In this document: positions 44,965 to 55,586 of the stretch, one piece after another | How the letters are laid out: each line of letters opens with the position of its first letter | How positions within the stretch are numbered: position 1 is the first letter of the stretch | Assembly (NCBI RefSeq): GCF_021462225.1 | Contig: NC_061798.1 | Coordinates: forward strand, 25,459,320-25,523,319 | Origin: Girardinichthys multiradiatus | Taxonomy: Eukaryota; Chordata; Actinopteri; Cyprinodontiformes; Goodeidae | Length of the DNA: 64,000 nt | Direction: 5' to 3' | Position numbers and translations under genes: made by a program | The notes under the pieces: generated by a model | What the model was told of the DNA's origin: nothing | The model's database searches: none | What the model saw: only the letters and a program-made list of their open reading frames with translations

Positions 44965-46200
44965 ACTTTATGGGATTCTTCCAAAATAAAATTGATTCTA
45001 TTAAAAAGAAAATCTTTGACATACTCCTGAAGATGATTACTTCATCCTCAGCAAGTGAGAAAACTTGGAAGTAACTGTAGAACCTGCTGTTTGGTCTGCT
45101 TTGATACTGTGGAGCTTCCTGAGTTATCAGAAATATTGGCTTCATCTAAACCTTCAACTTGTATGTTAGACCCAATCCCAACCAAATTATTTAAGGAAGT
45201 GTTCCCTCTGATTACCAGCCCCATTTTAGATATGATTAATCTATCTTTAGTAAATGGATATGTACCACAAGCTTTTAAGGTAGCTGTAATTAAACCTTTA
45301 CTTAAGAAACCTTCGCTTGATCGAGATGACTTGAAAAATTACAGACCTATATCCAATCTTCCATTCTTATCTAAAATTATTGAGAAAATAGTTGCTAATC
45401 AAATGTGTGAGCATTTACACAGCAATGACCTGTTTGAAGAGTTTCAGTCAGGCTCTGAGCTCATCAAAGCACTGAAACAGCTCTGCTTAAAGTCACTAAT
45501 GATATTCTTATGGCCTCAGATAATGGACTTGTGTCTGTACTTGTCCTGTTAGATCTCAGTGCTGCATTTGATACAGTCAGTCACAATATTCTCTTAGAAA
45601 GGCTGGAATATGCTGCAGGGATCAGGGGAATAGTGCTTGGCTGATTTTAAATATTTTTTGTCTGACAGACTCCAGTTTGTTCATGTAAATGATAAATCAT
45701 CTTGAAACTCCAGGGTTAATTGTGGAGTACCACAGGGTTCAGTACATGGGCTAATTCTCTTTAATATATATATACTTCCAATAGGTCAAATTATCAGGCA
45801 GCATAGGATACATTTTCACTGTTGCGCTGATGATACTCAGCTTTACTTATCCATAAATCCTGATGAACCCAACCAGTTAGACTACAAGCATGTCTTGAAG
45901 ACATAAAAACTCAGATGACTTAAACTTTTTTGCTTCTAAAATCAGACAAGACAGAAGTTGGACCGGAGTCTTTAAAAAAGAAACTGCTTAGTCAATCACT
46001 TAACCTGGATGGCATTAAATTGACCTCCGATAATAAAGTAAAAAACCTTTGTTATTTTTGACCAGGACATGTCATTTAAATCCCATATTAAACAGTTTTC
46101 TATGATTTCCTTCTTTCATCTCCAGAACATTGCCAAAATTAGAAATATCCTGTCCAGGAATGACGCTGAAAAACTAGTCCATGCATTTGTTACTTCAAGG
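44965..46200 (+). pseudogene. L2 ORF2 reverse transcriptase remnant (copy A)
   Basis: Fragments in several frames: [61 protein letters not shown], then ADDTQLYLS. The codon that should be the Tyr of YADD is TGC here, giving CADD, while copy B has TAA at the same place. A large piece of the thumb and the whole ORF2 C-terminus are missing. Its role in the live element was target-primed reverse transcription of its own RNA. Confidence 0.85.
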
Positions 46201-47144
46201 CTACCCGTTTTTGATAAAGCTTATAGTTAGAGTGGCTTAGGTTATCCTGAGCTATCTTCCTTATTTTTTACCTCCGTCTTCTTCCCTCCCTGTTGGTTGG
46301 AGTAAGGGGGAGTCAGGTTTAGCCTAAACTGGCTCAGTTATAGTTGAGGTGCAAACACACCCTCCATTTCTGCTACCTGTATGACCCCTTCTCTTTTCCG
46401 ATGGTTATGGTCAATCTGACAGAGAGAGGTATCCCAATTGTTGTGGTTTTTAGTATAACAATTGCCATCAGTGGGCTCTAGATGGACAAACTGTCTACTT
46501 TTAAGGCTTGGCTTAAAATTTTCCTTTTTGATAAACTCATGGTTAGAGTGGCTTAGGTTATCCTGAGCTATCTCTGTAGTTATGCTGCTATAGGCTTAGG
46601 CTGCTGGAGGACATAATGACCACTTTCACCCTCTTCACTACATTCTCACACTACTCTCCAACTTTGCATTATTTTCTTTTATTTTAGCTTTTAAATTTGT
46701 TCTCTCTCTTTTCTCTTCCTAGAAGCTACACCTGTCCTGACTCTGTCTATCTGTGACACCTTTCTGGAGAGGGGCATCGTCTAAGCTTCTGCTGGCAACA
46801 ACTTAATGCTCACCCTCTACCGATGATCCCATGGCCCTGTCTTTCAGTGTTTAACCCTTTCTCTCTCCTAGACATGGCAATTGACTGAGCTTTTACTGTG
46901 ACTAACTCTATGTGCTTTTGTTCAGACTCTAACCTTGAAAACTGGCTCAGAGTTTATCTGTTCTTTCTTTCTTGGTGAAACGACTAAAGGAGCTACATCC
47001 ATTAACATTTACTTTTCCTTCCCATAGAACGTACTCCTGGATCAGTGCTTCTTTGTTCTTTGTGTCTCTGCTCTGTTCTCTCAAAACCCCCAGTCGGTGG
47101 TGGCAGATGGCCTTCACACTGAGCCTGGTTCTGCTGGAGGTTTC

Positions 47145-47646
47145 TGTTGGAATAATTGTATATAGATTTATCTTATATTTTTCCTTTTTTATTAACTTTA
47201 CTATTTGATCTTTATAACCTTTTCATGTATGTGTGAGTAAGGATGTGATGAGTTGTTTGCAGGCAAGGATCAAAGGTGGAGCTGAGAAGGATGCAGTCAC
47301 AGTTCAGGATGTCATAAAGATGGTGGCTGATTGTGCTGAACAAAGGACACAGATCTTAAGATGGTGGAGACTGTGGAACTGTGCTGTTACAAGATAATGG
47401 TGTATATGACCTGTTTACGTTGCAGCTGTTTATCCCACCCTTCAGAGCAGCAACGCATATTGTAACTAGGGACCACCTTTAAAAGATAATAAAAAGAGAG
47501 GGTCAGACAGATGTGTTTTCAGAGCGGTAGATTTGTAACTGAAGCACATCTCTGTCCTTTCTCCTCGCAGCAAGTAAGAAACTAATTGTTTGTCTTTCTC
47601 TTCTTTTTGTGATGTTATAAGTATTTTAGGTTGTTTGAACCTGACA
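47145..47646 (+). repeat. Solo LTR inserted in L2 copy A
   Basis: 502 bp starting TGTTGGAATA and ending AACCTGACA, flanked by GTTTC at 47140-47144 and 47647-47651. Copy B is continuous across the same site, so this is a clean insertion. An AATAATAAAAAGAG box near 47488 resembles the TATA-like AATAAAAG box of the provirus LTR. No internal retroviral genes are present, as expected after LTR-LTR recombination. Strand is inferred from that box. Confidence 0.87.
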
Positions 47647-48109
47647 GTTTCTTCCTGTTAAAAGGGAGTTTTTCCTCTCCACCGTCGCTACATGCATGCT
47701 CAGTATGAGGAATTGCTGCAAAGTCAACGCCAGTGACTGTCCACTGGAGGTAATCGTGCAAGCCACTGACTGGATGCAATCTGCTGGGTTTCCTTAGACA
47801 GAAAAACTTTTTATCCAATTTGAATAAATAACTGAATCTGACTGCACTGTTCAATGATTAGGATTAATTGGAATGTATGTACCTGACTTTTATGAAGTGC
47901 CTTGAGACGACATGTGTTGTGAATTGGTGCTATATAAATAAACTGAATTGAAACTATATTTAAAATGTTTATCTGTTACTTTTGAGGATTATGCTTTGTG
48001 GCCAATGGAATCCTGAGATTAAGAATATTAAGAAATTATTGATATAATATATAATATCAATAAAAAAGGATTAAATTTATGTCCTACTGAAAAATGTGTC
48101 CATGTACTG

Positions 48110-49080
48110 TGAAGTATATGGACTTGGTCTGGTCTCTTTTTGCATGAATAACTGCATCAAATCAGCATGTCATGGATGCAATTAACCTGTGGCTGTGTTG
48201 AGCATGTAAAAAAGCTCAGGTTTCTTTCAGTTTATCTGTATTGCTGCATCTGATGTCTCTGGTCTTCCTCTTAACAATACTCATCCGATTTGTTTTTCAG
48301 GGCTTAGTCCATGGGGTTTTCTGGTGAGAATACAGTAATATCAATGTCATTAAAATAGATATTGGTAGTTTTGGCAGTGTCCCGGGCTAGGGCCAAGTGG
48401 AAGAAGACATGGCTATGTAACACTGACTGTACAAACTTCACACTGGACCTCAAACGACTTGGATTCTGGGACTGTGATTTCCAAATAAAATACAAAATGT
48501 ACTTTCATCTGAAAAGATGACTTTGGATCACTGAGCTGTCCTGTTCTTCTCTCCTTAACTTTGGTGAGACCCTTCTGACATGGCTTAACACAAGCATTGC
48601 AATAGTTGTAGCCCATGTCCTACATACGTATGTGTGGGGCTTTTGAAGGCTTGACCACAGCAACAGTTTCCTCGGTGTGAATCTTTCTCAAACTCTTGAA
48701 TAGACTTTGTTTAACAATCCTGATGGATGCTGCTATCCCTGTTGTTTGTGTACTTTTTCTTTGATACATTTTTCTTCCATTAAGTTTTTCAAGACTATGT
48801 TTAAATAAAACACTCTGTAATATGCCAGATTTATTCCATTTTTTTGTGGATTACTCTACTTGTTGGGGATTGTCAATGACTGGACAACTGTCAAGTTTGC
48901 AGTCTTGCCCATAATTGGGTAAGCCATGACCTAACATTAGGTGGGTCTATGTAATATTCTAATAGTCTGAGAAAAACCGAAATTACAGATATTAATGAAC
49001 TAACTATTAAAATTGTGAGTTTCATTTTTTTAATTGAATGCCTGAAAAAATATCTTCAATAATCTGTTTTTTTGAGATTC
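48110..49080 (-). mobile_element. Tc1-like transposon remnant
   Basis: On the minus strand the sequence follows a teleost Tc1-like transposase gene: start-proximal region near 48930 (complement of CTTGCCCATAATTG), HTH and linker to about 48450, then a deletion, and the C-terminal region near 48180-48140 (complement of CATGGATGCAATTAACCTGT). The 5' non-coding part reaches about 49080 (TAATATTCTAATAGTCTGAG). No usable frame remains. Ends are approximate, and the family is different from DD36E. Confidence 0.65.
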
Positions 49081-50382
49081 ACCTGTTTGTAGCCTGTAAG
49101 TCAATTGGAGCTGCCAGTTACAATGGCGAGTTAAATAGATCCAAATTATTATGAAAGTTCCCAAAATGAGAAATGATATCAAAGTGTCATGGAGACAATT
49201 TGACTCCCTCATTAGGCAAGTTCTTGAACTGATGAACGAGCATGATCTGTTACACTCAACCAGATATATTAATTAATGAAACATTTGGTAGGTTGGAGAG
49301 ACAGTATGTGAGTCTATCTATAGCCACTACAGGAGGCAATGCAGCTTAGGTAAAACAAATTCAGAGGCTATAAGGCTAACAGATGGTGAACAGATGGCTC
49401 GTACCTGCATTACAGATAAGAGACACTTTGAGGGTGATTTCTCTTCCTTTGTATTATCAAGGTTTTCTGTTGATGGTAAACTATCATGTGGTCCTGGAAA
49501 GATTCTGGCACTGCATAATAACACCATGGAGGTAGCAAGGCAGCAGCTTCACTGCAGAAATGATAAATAGACATTAACAGTGACGACCCAATTACCTGCA
49601 GCTGTGACTGTGTCGCTATGTCAGCCAGAGCGGCGTGCCAATCCAGGCAGATGCACCTTACCTCGCTATCACAGCCACATCTCCCCAGGCTGCATCCCCC
49701 TGGTGGGTTCAAAACAGAGTAAGCTGTGGTAATTTCATCAAAGATCAGATTAAGTTTAATATTTATCTTGATGTCGCAAATAAGATTGATAAACCTTTAG
49801 AAAACAAACTAGAGTTGTCTGTTGCTTTAAGCACCAGCTTTAAGACAATCTGCCACATCCTGTTCTGATAGTTTGTTAAAAAGCTGACAGATGCCAATAA
49901 TTGGTGCTCAAAAGTGAGTGTTTACCAAGTGATTAATTAAATTCATACCTTATGTGGATTTTAAAAAGCACAAGTAGCAATGTGGGGTTAAAATGGCAGC
50001 ATAGGTTTAAAATAATGTATTAAGAAAACGTCAGTATTCCAAATTTTTATTCCACAAATACATTTAGGTTTAGCTCACAGTTTTATGAGGAAAGTATGCC
50101 TAATTTACAATATTTCCTTGCTTAACAGTGTTGGAGGGATACAACCTAGTGGTCCTTGCCAGGACAAAGCCTCAACAGTAAGCTTGTGTTTTATTCCTAA
50201 TAGATACTGCCTTAATTATGCAATTTAGTATAAAATAAAACTGCTGGGGCATCATCTTTTTGGCATATTTTTATGTTTAGGTTTATGGCGGTAATACAGC
50301 TTTAATTATATTTTTATCTCCTATGTATTAGCATCTTTCCAAGGCACACAAGGCTGTTTTGTCATGTGTGTGTTTGTGTGTA

Positions 50383-50445
<63 letters not shown>

Positions 50446-51465
50446 TGGGGGCAGCACAGCTATGTAATCAAATTGAACATGAGATAGGAGTCAGAGATTA
50501 GCTTAAAAGATATTTCTTTTTACAGTTTATTTAAATTCTTACAAAGCTGACAGTAAGGTATGTACTGTGATATTGACTGTTGTTGTTTGTTTAAGCTGAA
50601 GTTATCTGATTTTAAGGTTATAAACCAAGAAATCAATCTCATAATCTCAAAATCAGTGATAGATTCTTGACCTCTCCTGTGAACAATCACTGTTAAAAAT
50701 ATAAGTTTCTCAGGATTTATTTAGAATCAGTGCCTACATTGATTAACTAAGTAAAGATTGGAAAAACACATCAACTAGAACTCACAATTACTGTAATAAA
50801 GAATCAATTTTATTAAAATCCTTTTGTACTCACTAATATGTATGCAACAATGAAAATAAAAAAATAAAAACAGCTCTACTACTATAGATTAAAGTAAGAC
50901 TTTATAATTTGGACAAATGTTATATAAACTGACTATATACCTAGCATTGATCAGGATATGGTCTATGTCTCAGGAGTCTAATTCTGAGTTCTAATGTCGA
51001 ACTAAATTCATAGAAGGAAAGAGTAAGTGAGTCTCTTGGTTTAAGAGGTTGACTGGGCCACAGCTGGTTCTTTTTTTTTTTTTTTTAACCGTGTCCTGTC
51101 CGGCAGAGAAACACAGAATTGTTGTTTGAGTGCCTAGAAAAAGTACAACAGATTTACTTTCACAAGTCGAGCATTAAAGCTAATTCTTCAAAGCTCTGCT
51201 TGATATTCATAAAAATAAATTTTATTAGAAACTGCTTTGGGATTATTTCAATTGTTACTGACACGGAGACAGAAATAGAAAGGAAAAAAGAAGCGAGAAA
51301 GGAGGGCAAAAAGGAAAAGGGGAGAGAAGGAGAATAGAATAGAGGAAAGAAAGAACGATGAAGAGAATACAAGATAACACCCTGCTTGCTTCTACACCTG
51401 CAGAAATATTCGTATTACCAGCCTTTTTACCGAAAGGTGCACAGTACTTATGAATGCAAGATGTA
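49081..51465. other. AT-rich intergenic, no gene recognised
   Basis: Short ORFs only. Contains the TG microsatellite at 50365-50446 and a T-run at 51070-51090. Confidence 0.5.
50365..50446. repeat. (TG)n microsatellite with TATG interruptions
   Basis: About 80 bp of TG repeats interrupted by TTTG and TATG units. Confidence 0.95.
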
Positions 51466-51938
51466 CAGTTCCTTCTCAAAATATTAGCATATTGTGATAA
51501 AGTTAATTATTTTCCATAATGTCATGAGGACAATTTAATATTCATATATTTTAGATTCATTGCACACTAACTGAAATATTTCAGGTCTTTTATTGTCTTA
51601 ATACGGATGATTTTGGCATACAACTCATGAAAACCCAAAATTCCTATCTCACAAAATTTGCACATTTCATCCGACCAATAAAAGAAAAGTGTTTTTAATA
51701 CAAAAAACGTCAACTTTCAAATAATCATGTACAGTTATGCACTCAATACTTGGTCGGGAATCCTTTTGCAGAAATGACTGCTTCAATGCGGCGTGGCATG
51801 GAGGCAATCAGCCTGTGGCACTGCTGAGATCTTATGGAGGCCCAGGATGCTTCGATAGAGGCCTTTAGCTCATCCAGAGTGTTGGGTCTTGAGTCTCAAC
51901 GTTCTCTTCACAATATCCCACAGATTCACTATGGGGTT
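51466..51938 (-). mobile_element. Tc1-like transposon, 3' end, truncated at an L1 fragment
   Basis: The inverted-repeat end CAGTTCCTTCTCAAAATATT starts at 51466 next to TA (51464-51465). Reading the minus strand, the C-terminal transposase codons occupy 51938 to about 51770; the plus-strand CGGCGTGGCATGGAGGCAAT is the complement of the terminal region encoding a SMPRR-type end. The match stops at about 51938 in ACTATGGGGTTC, where L1 sequence begins. Confidence 0.75.
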
Positions 51939-53412
51939 CACAAGTGTACATAACCATAGTGTGTGGATGTAATTGTCGGGTACATTGCCTGTACAGTGTA
52001 AGCAAGTATTAGATGGTGCAAAACCATCCTGAACATCTGTTGACCTATATAATATACTCTATGAAGGATTTTATATTGTATTAATTGTATATTGGTGTTA
52101 TTAGTCATTTTAAAAGTTCTGGAACATATCCGAGACCAAAATGTTTGGTCAAAGTTAACTGATAAGTCCACATCCCTTTTCATAATAGGAAGAGAAATTG
52201 ATTCGTCTTTATTAGACAGTGTCCTGTGTATCTTAGACATTAAATGGGGGGGGCTGAGTTTTAGGAACACTTGTACACTTGATGGCATTTGTAACCCAAC
52301 GTCTTTAAGCTTGAATTTATTTTTATTATTGATTTAATTTTTTGATATTCTAAAAATGTATTCTTGTCCATCCCATATTGTATAATTAATCTGTTAAATG
52401 GGATGAACTGAATTCCTTCAAATATATGTTCCAGGTATTCAATTCCTTTACTCCTCTAATCTGGAAAGTTTATCATATTACTTTTTTGTAGGTTGTCAGA
52501 GTTGTTCCAGATGGGTGTGCGTCCACATGGGATTAGTGAAGACCCTGTCATTTTTAGATATTCCCACTATGCTGTCAAAGAGGTATTGATATTTAGGCTT
52601 TTAAAGCATTCATGTCATTTTATAATTGAGCTAATAAATGGTAGATCTGAAATCTTAATATTATTGCATAATGTCTGTTCTACGTCTAGCCAGGGTTCAT
52701 CTAGAGGACTGTATTTAAACCATTTAGAGATGTATTGTAGCCTGTTGGCTAAAAAGTAATGATGAAAGTTAGGCAAATCTAGTCCTCCTTTATCTTTGGT
52801 CTTTTGCAGCGTTTTTAAGCTAATACACGGGGGTTTATCTTTCCAAAGAAATGTAGTGATGGAGGAGTCCAGAGATCTAAACCTGTCAGATGACTGTTTA
52901 TTTGGGATCACTGAGAATAAGCAATTGATTTTTGGCAAGAGCATCATTTTTATTGAAGCAACCCTGTCCATGAGTGATAAGGGTAGAGATTTCGATCTAG
53001 CAAGATTATCTTCCACTTTTTTTAAAAGCGGGATGTGGTTTAGTTTTGTTAAGTCTGCCAATCTAGGAGAGACATTAATACCCATGTGTGTAATATTCCT
53101 TGACTGTAGTTGTATATTAAGGGAATTGTGAAAAGAACAGTTAACTGGAAGAACTGTCGATTTCAACCAATTTATAGAATAATCCGAAATTCTTGAGAAA
53201 GAATTTATCAATCCAATTACCAGAGAGACAGAGGTTTGTGAATGCTGGAGAAAGAGATCATCTGCATAAAGACTGATTTTTATGTTCAATATTCATACAT
53301 TTTATTCTTTTAATATCATTAGTTTGTCTGATTGCTGCCGCGAGTGGTTCAATAAGAATTGCAAATATTGAGGGGAAAGTGGGCATCCCTGCCTGGTGCC
53401 CCTCTGAAGATA
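51939..53412 (-). pseudogene. L1-clade LINE reverse transcriptase C-terminal half
   Basis: On the minus strand GTRQGCPLSP (about 53405) is followed after a shift by IFAILIEPLAAAIRQ. An open 224-codon frame (53289-52615) then carries SLYADDLFLQ (the RT active site), GLINSFSRISDYSINWLKS, and DRVASIKMMLLPKINCLFSV...FLWKDKPPCISLKTLQ. A last frame (52288-51938) reads TFWSRICSRTF, IQLIQYKILHRVYYIGQQMF and the final HALWFC-like region. The order and motifs are those of fish L1 ORF2. The endonuclease and N-terminal RT are absent, and the 3' UTR was lost at the Tc1-like junction. Confidence 0.92.
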
Positions 53413-55272
53413 GAAGCACACAGATGCAAACAGACATAACTCTTCAAACTGGATCCAAGGGTGTCATAAGATCGTATGCACAAGTTAAGTACGAATGAAT
53501 TACTGTTTGTGTACCCGGTATTCTTTCATGAACGGGGTGATTAAAGTAAAAGCGTTGCTTGACTTTTCTCTCTGAGATCTATAGAAAACAAACTGTTTGC
53601 AGAGAATTCCCTGCAGAGACGCTGTCTCTACGACGCCTAGTGGAGCAGCTTCCCGGTCCGGAAGGAGGACAACAGAGACCGCATCACCGTGGTAACGTGC
53701 AGTTTGATCGGCCCGACAGAGCACCCCCTCCCCCCAACAGCTCCGGAGGTTAGTTGAAGCTAACCTTTGTTCACAGAGCTTTCTTCAAACTTCGTCGTCG
53801 CCCGGACAACTCTTCCTCAGCACGGTTCAAACGAGGTTAGGGTTTGGGCAGAGATAAGTGATTTAGGATGAAATGATCTAACTGTTTTTCATTTTCAGTT
53901 TGGTTTTGTTTGTGAAAATCTGCTATCTTAGTGCTAGCAGGCTATCTGCAGCACACGTGCTCAGTTTGGTGTTCTGTGTTTTTTTTTTTTTAAAGTTAAG
54001 ACAAACTTTATTTAAAGGGTGATTTTAAACACAGAAGATGGGCCATAACACGCTGTCCGCGCTTATGCATTTTAACCCTTTTATTAACGGTATTTTAAAG
54101 GTGTGTGTTTGATTCTGGTTCTAAGCTATAAGCTTGTTTTGTTAGCTAAGAACACGTGCTTGCCTGCTAAAGAATATTTACCCAGAAAGGTTGTTAGTTT
54201 TCAATCCAGTAAATAATATTTCCCTAAACATTATTTTGCTAGACTTGATAACTAAGATGCACAATTAAGCCCCATTTCTCCAGAAAGATTTGGCTCTTTT
54301 CCAAAATATTTCCTTGAATATTTTACCACTTCCTTAATAGTATTTCTTTGAATATTATTTTAATAAGTAAAGGCAGCTAATGAGACACCGTTGAGAATTA
54401 GTCATTTTAAGAAGTTGCGTGAATTCATTCCATGTGTGTGCAGAGTTTTGCTGTTCAATAATGTCCGAGCTTGGCTCACCCTTTTCGATTTTGTCTTAAT
54501 ACCATCGCCTTACTGGGCTGGTATTCACAGGACAACCCTTAACAGACCGAAATATTATTTGATAAAATATTAAGTATCAATATTAAATATTAAATAATAT
54601 ATTCAGATTCATAGTCACAACATATTTATGGTGTTCCCTGCAGGTGGACATTATCATGAACAGCTTGCACTGTACATAAATGAGAATGAATAAACCACAA
54701 CTGCACATTATTGATGCAACGAGTGATGAACTTAAAACCAGCTGTCACTGGTCACAATAGGACATCAGAGTTCTAACATCAGATGTCACTGATTATATTT
54801 AAGAGAACAGTATAACTCGTGACACTCCAGGAGTTCACAATTTTAGACTTTCATCAAATTAATAACTCCAATAATATCTCCATGCTAGTAACAATCAATT
54901 GTGCTATCAAAAGCCAAATTGCAATTATTACACTTAGGAGGTGTAGCAATTTTCTTTTTCCTTTGCATTTTTAAACAAAATTCCCTTAAAGGTTAAGAGT
55001 AGTGTCTGATCACTAGTTCCTCCCAAGAAAGGTGAAAAATTAATGCTAAAATCACAAAATATCCTTAGAGAAAGGAGTAGCATTGTAACATTTAGAGCAT
55101 AGTATTGCCATAGATTGACAACACTAGACCCGGCTCCGCGCTGTTGAAAAACCAGTAGATAGCCGAGGCCCCTTAGCCAGTGCAGAGCCACCGCACGTAG
55201 CTCCCTGTAGCAGTCCTTCAGCAGAGCCCGCACAGACGGGGCCTTAGGCCGGCTGTGTGACAGTACATATAA
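53413..55272. other. Intergenic, no gene recognised
   Basis: A GC-richer patch at 53590-53830 has a CACCGTGGTAACGTGC stretch and CCCCCTCCCCCC but no identifiable exon. 54560-54610 is an ATATTAAATATT-type simple repeat. The start of L2 copy B may lie upstream of 55273, from about 55130. Confidence 0.45.
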
Positions 55273-55533
55273 AGCATAATCCTAGATCCCATCTGCATTT
55301 GTAACAGATTTTCCCCGCTCAGCGACACACCCGCTGAGAAGCCTACTCTGGTAATTGGCAGTTCCATAGTCAGAAACGTGGTACTAGAGACACCAGTGAC
55401 CATAGTCAAATTTCTTCCAGGGGCCAGAACAGGCAACATCAAATCCTACCAGAAACTGTTGGCTAAGGATAAGCATAAATACAGTAAGATTGTTATTCAC
55501 GCTGGAAGACCAGGAAGCAGGGTCATAGTTTAA
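55273..55533 (+). pseudogene. L2 ORF1 esterase-like (SGNH) fragment
   Basis: The 86-codon open frame reads TLVIGSSIVRNV, then VKFLPGARTGNI, then [13 protein letters not shown]. The G-S-S motif with a following PGA block is what I know of the SGNH/GDSL-type esterase domain in ORF1 of L2 and CR1 elements, with G-S holding block I. The later blocks (the G-x-N motif and the D-x-x-H end) are missing because the sequence jumps at about 55520 to the lead-in of ORF2. The start is undefined (a stop lies at 55270-55272). Confidence 0.75.
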
Positions 55534-55586
55534 CATTCCTCTCTGCAGCTTCTCTACTGCTGCCCACCCATTACCTTATTAAGACA

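Larger units (their letters stand above)
44890..47957 (+). mobile_element. L2-clade LINE, 5'-truncated copy A, interrupted by a solo LTR
   Basis: Matches copy B (55273-59473) from its mid-ORF2 to the 3' end GCTATATAAATAAACTGAAT. Relative to copy B it lacks about 200 bp just inside its start (after AAAGCACAATGTT), lacks most of the ORF2 C-terminus, and has about 300 bp of extra or duplicated sequence at 46220-46540 bounded by GTTAGAGTGGCTTAGGTTAT repeats. A solo LTR sits at 47145-47646. Confidence 0.9.

Noticed and set aside
53590..53830. GC-rich patch as a host promoter or first exon
   Set aside because: No ORF with recognisable similarity and no clear core promoter; only base composition supports it.
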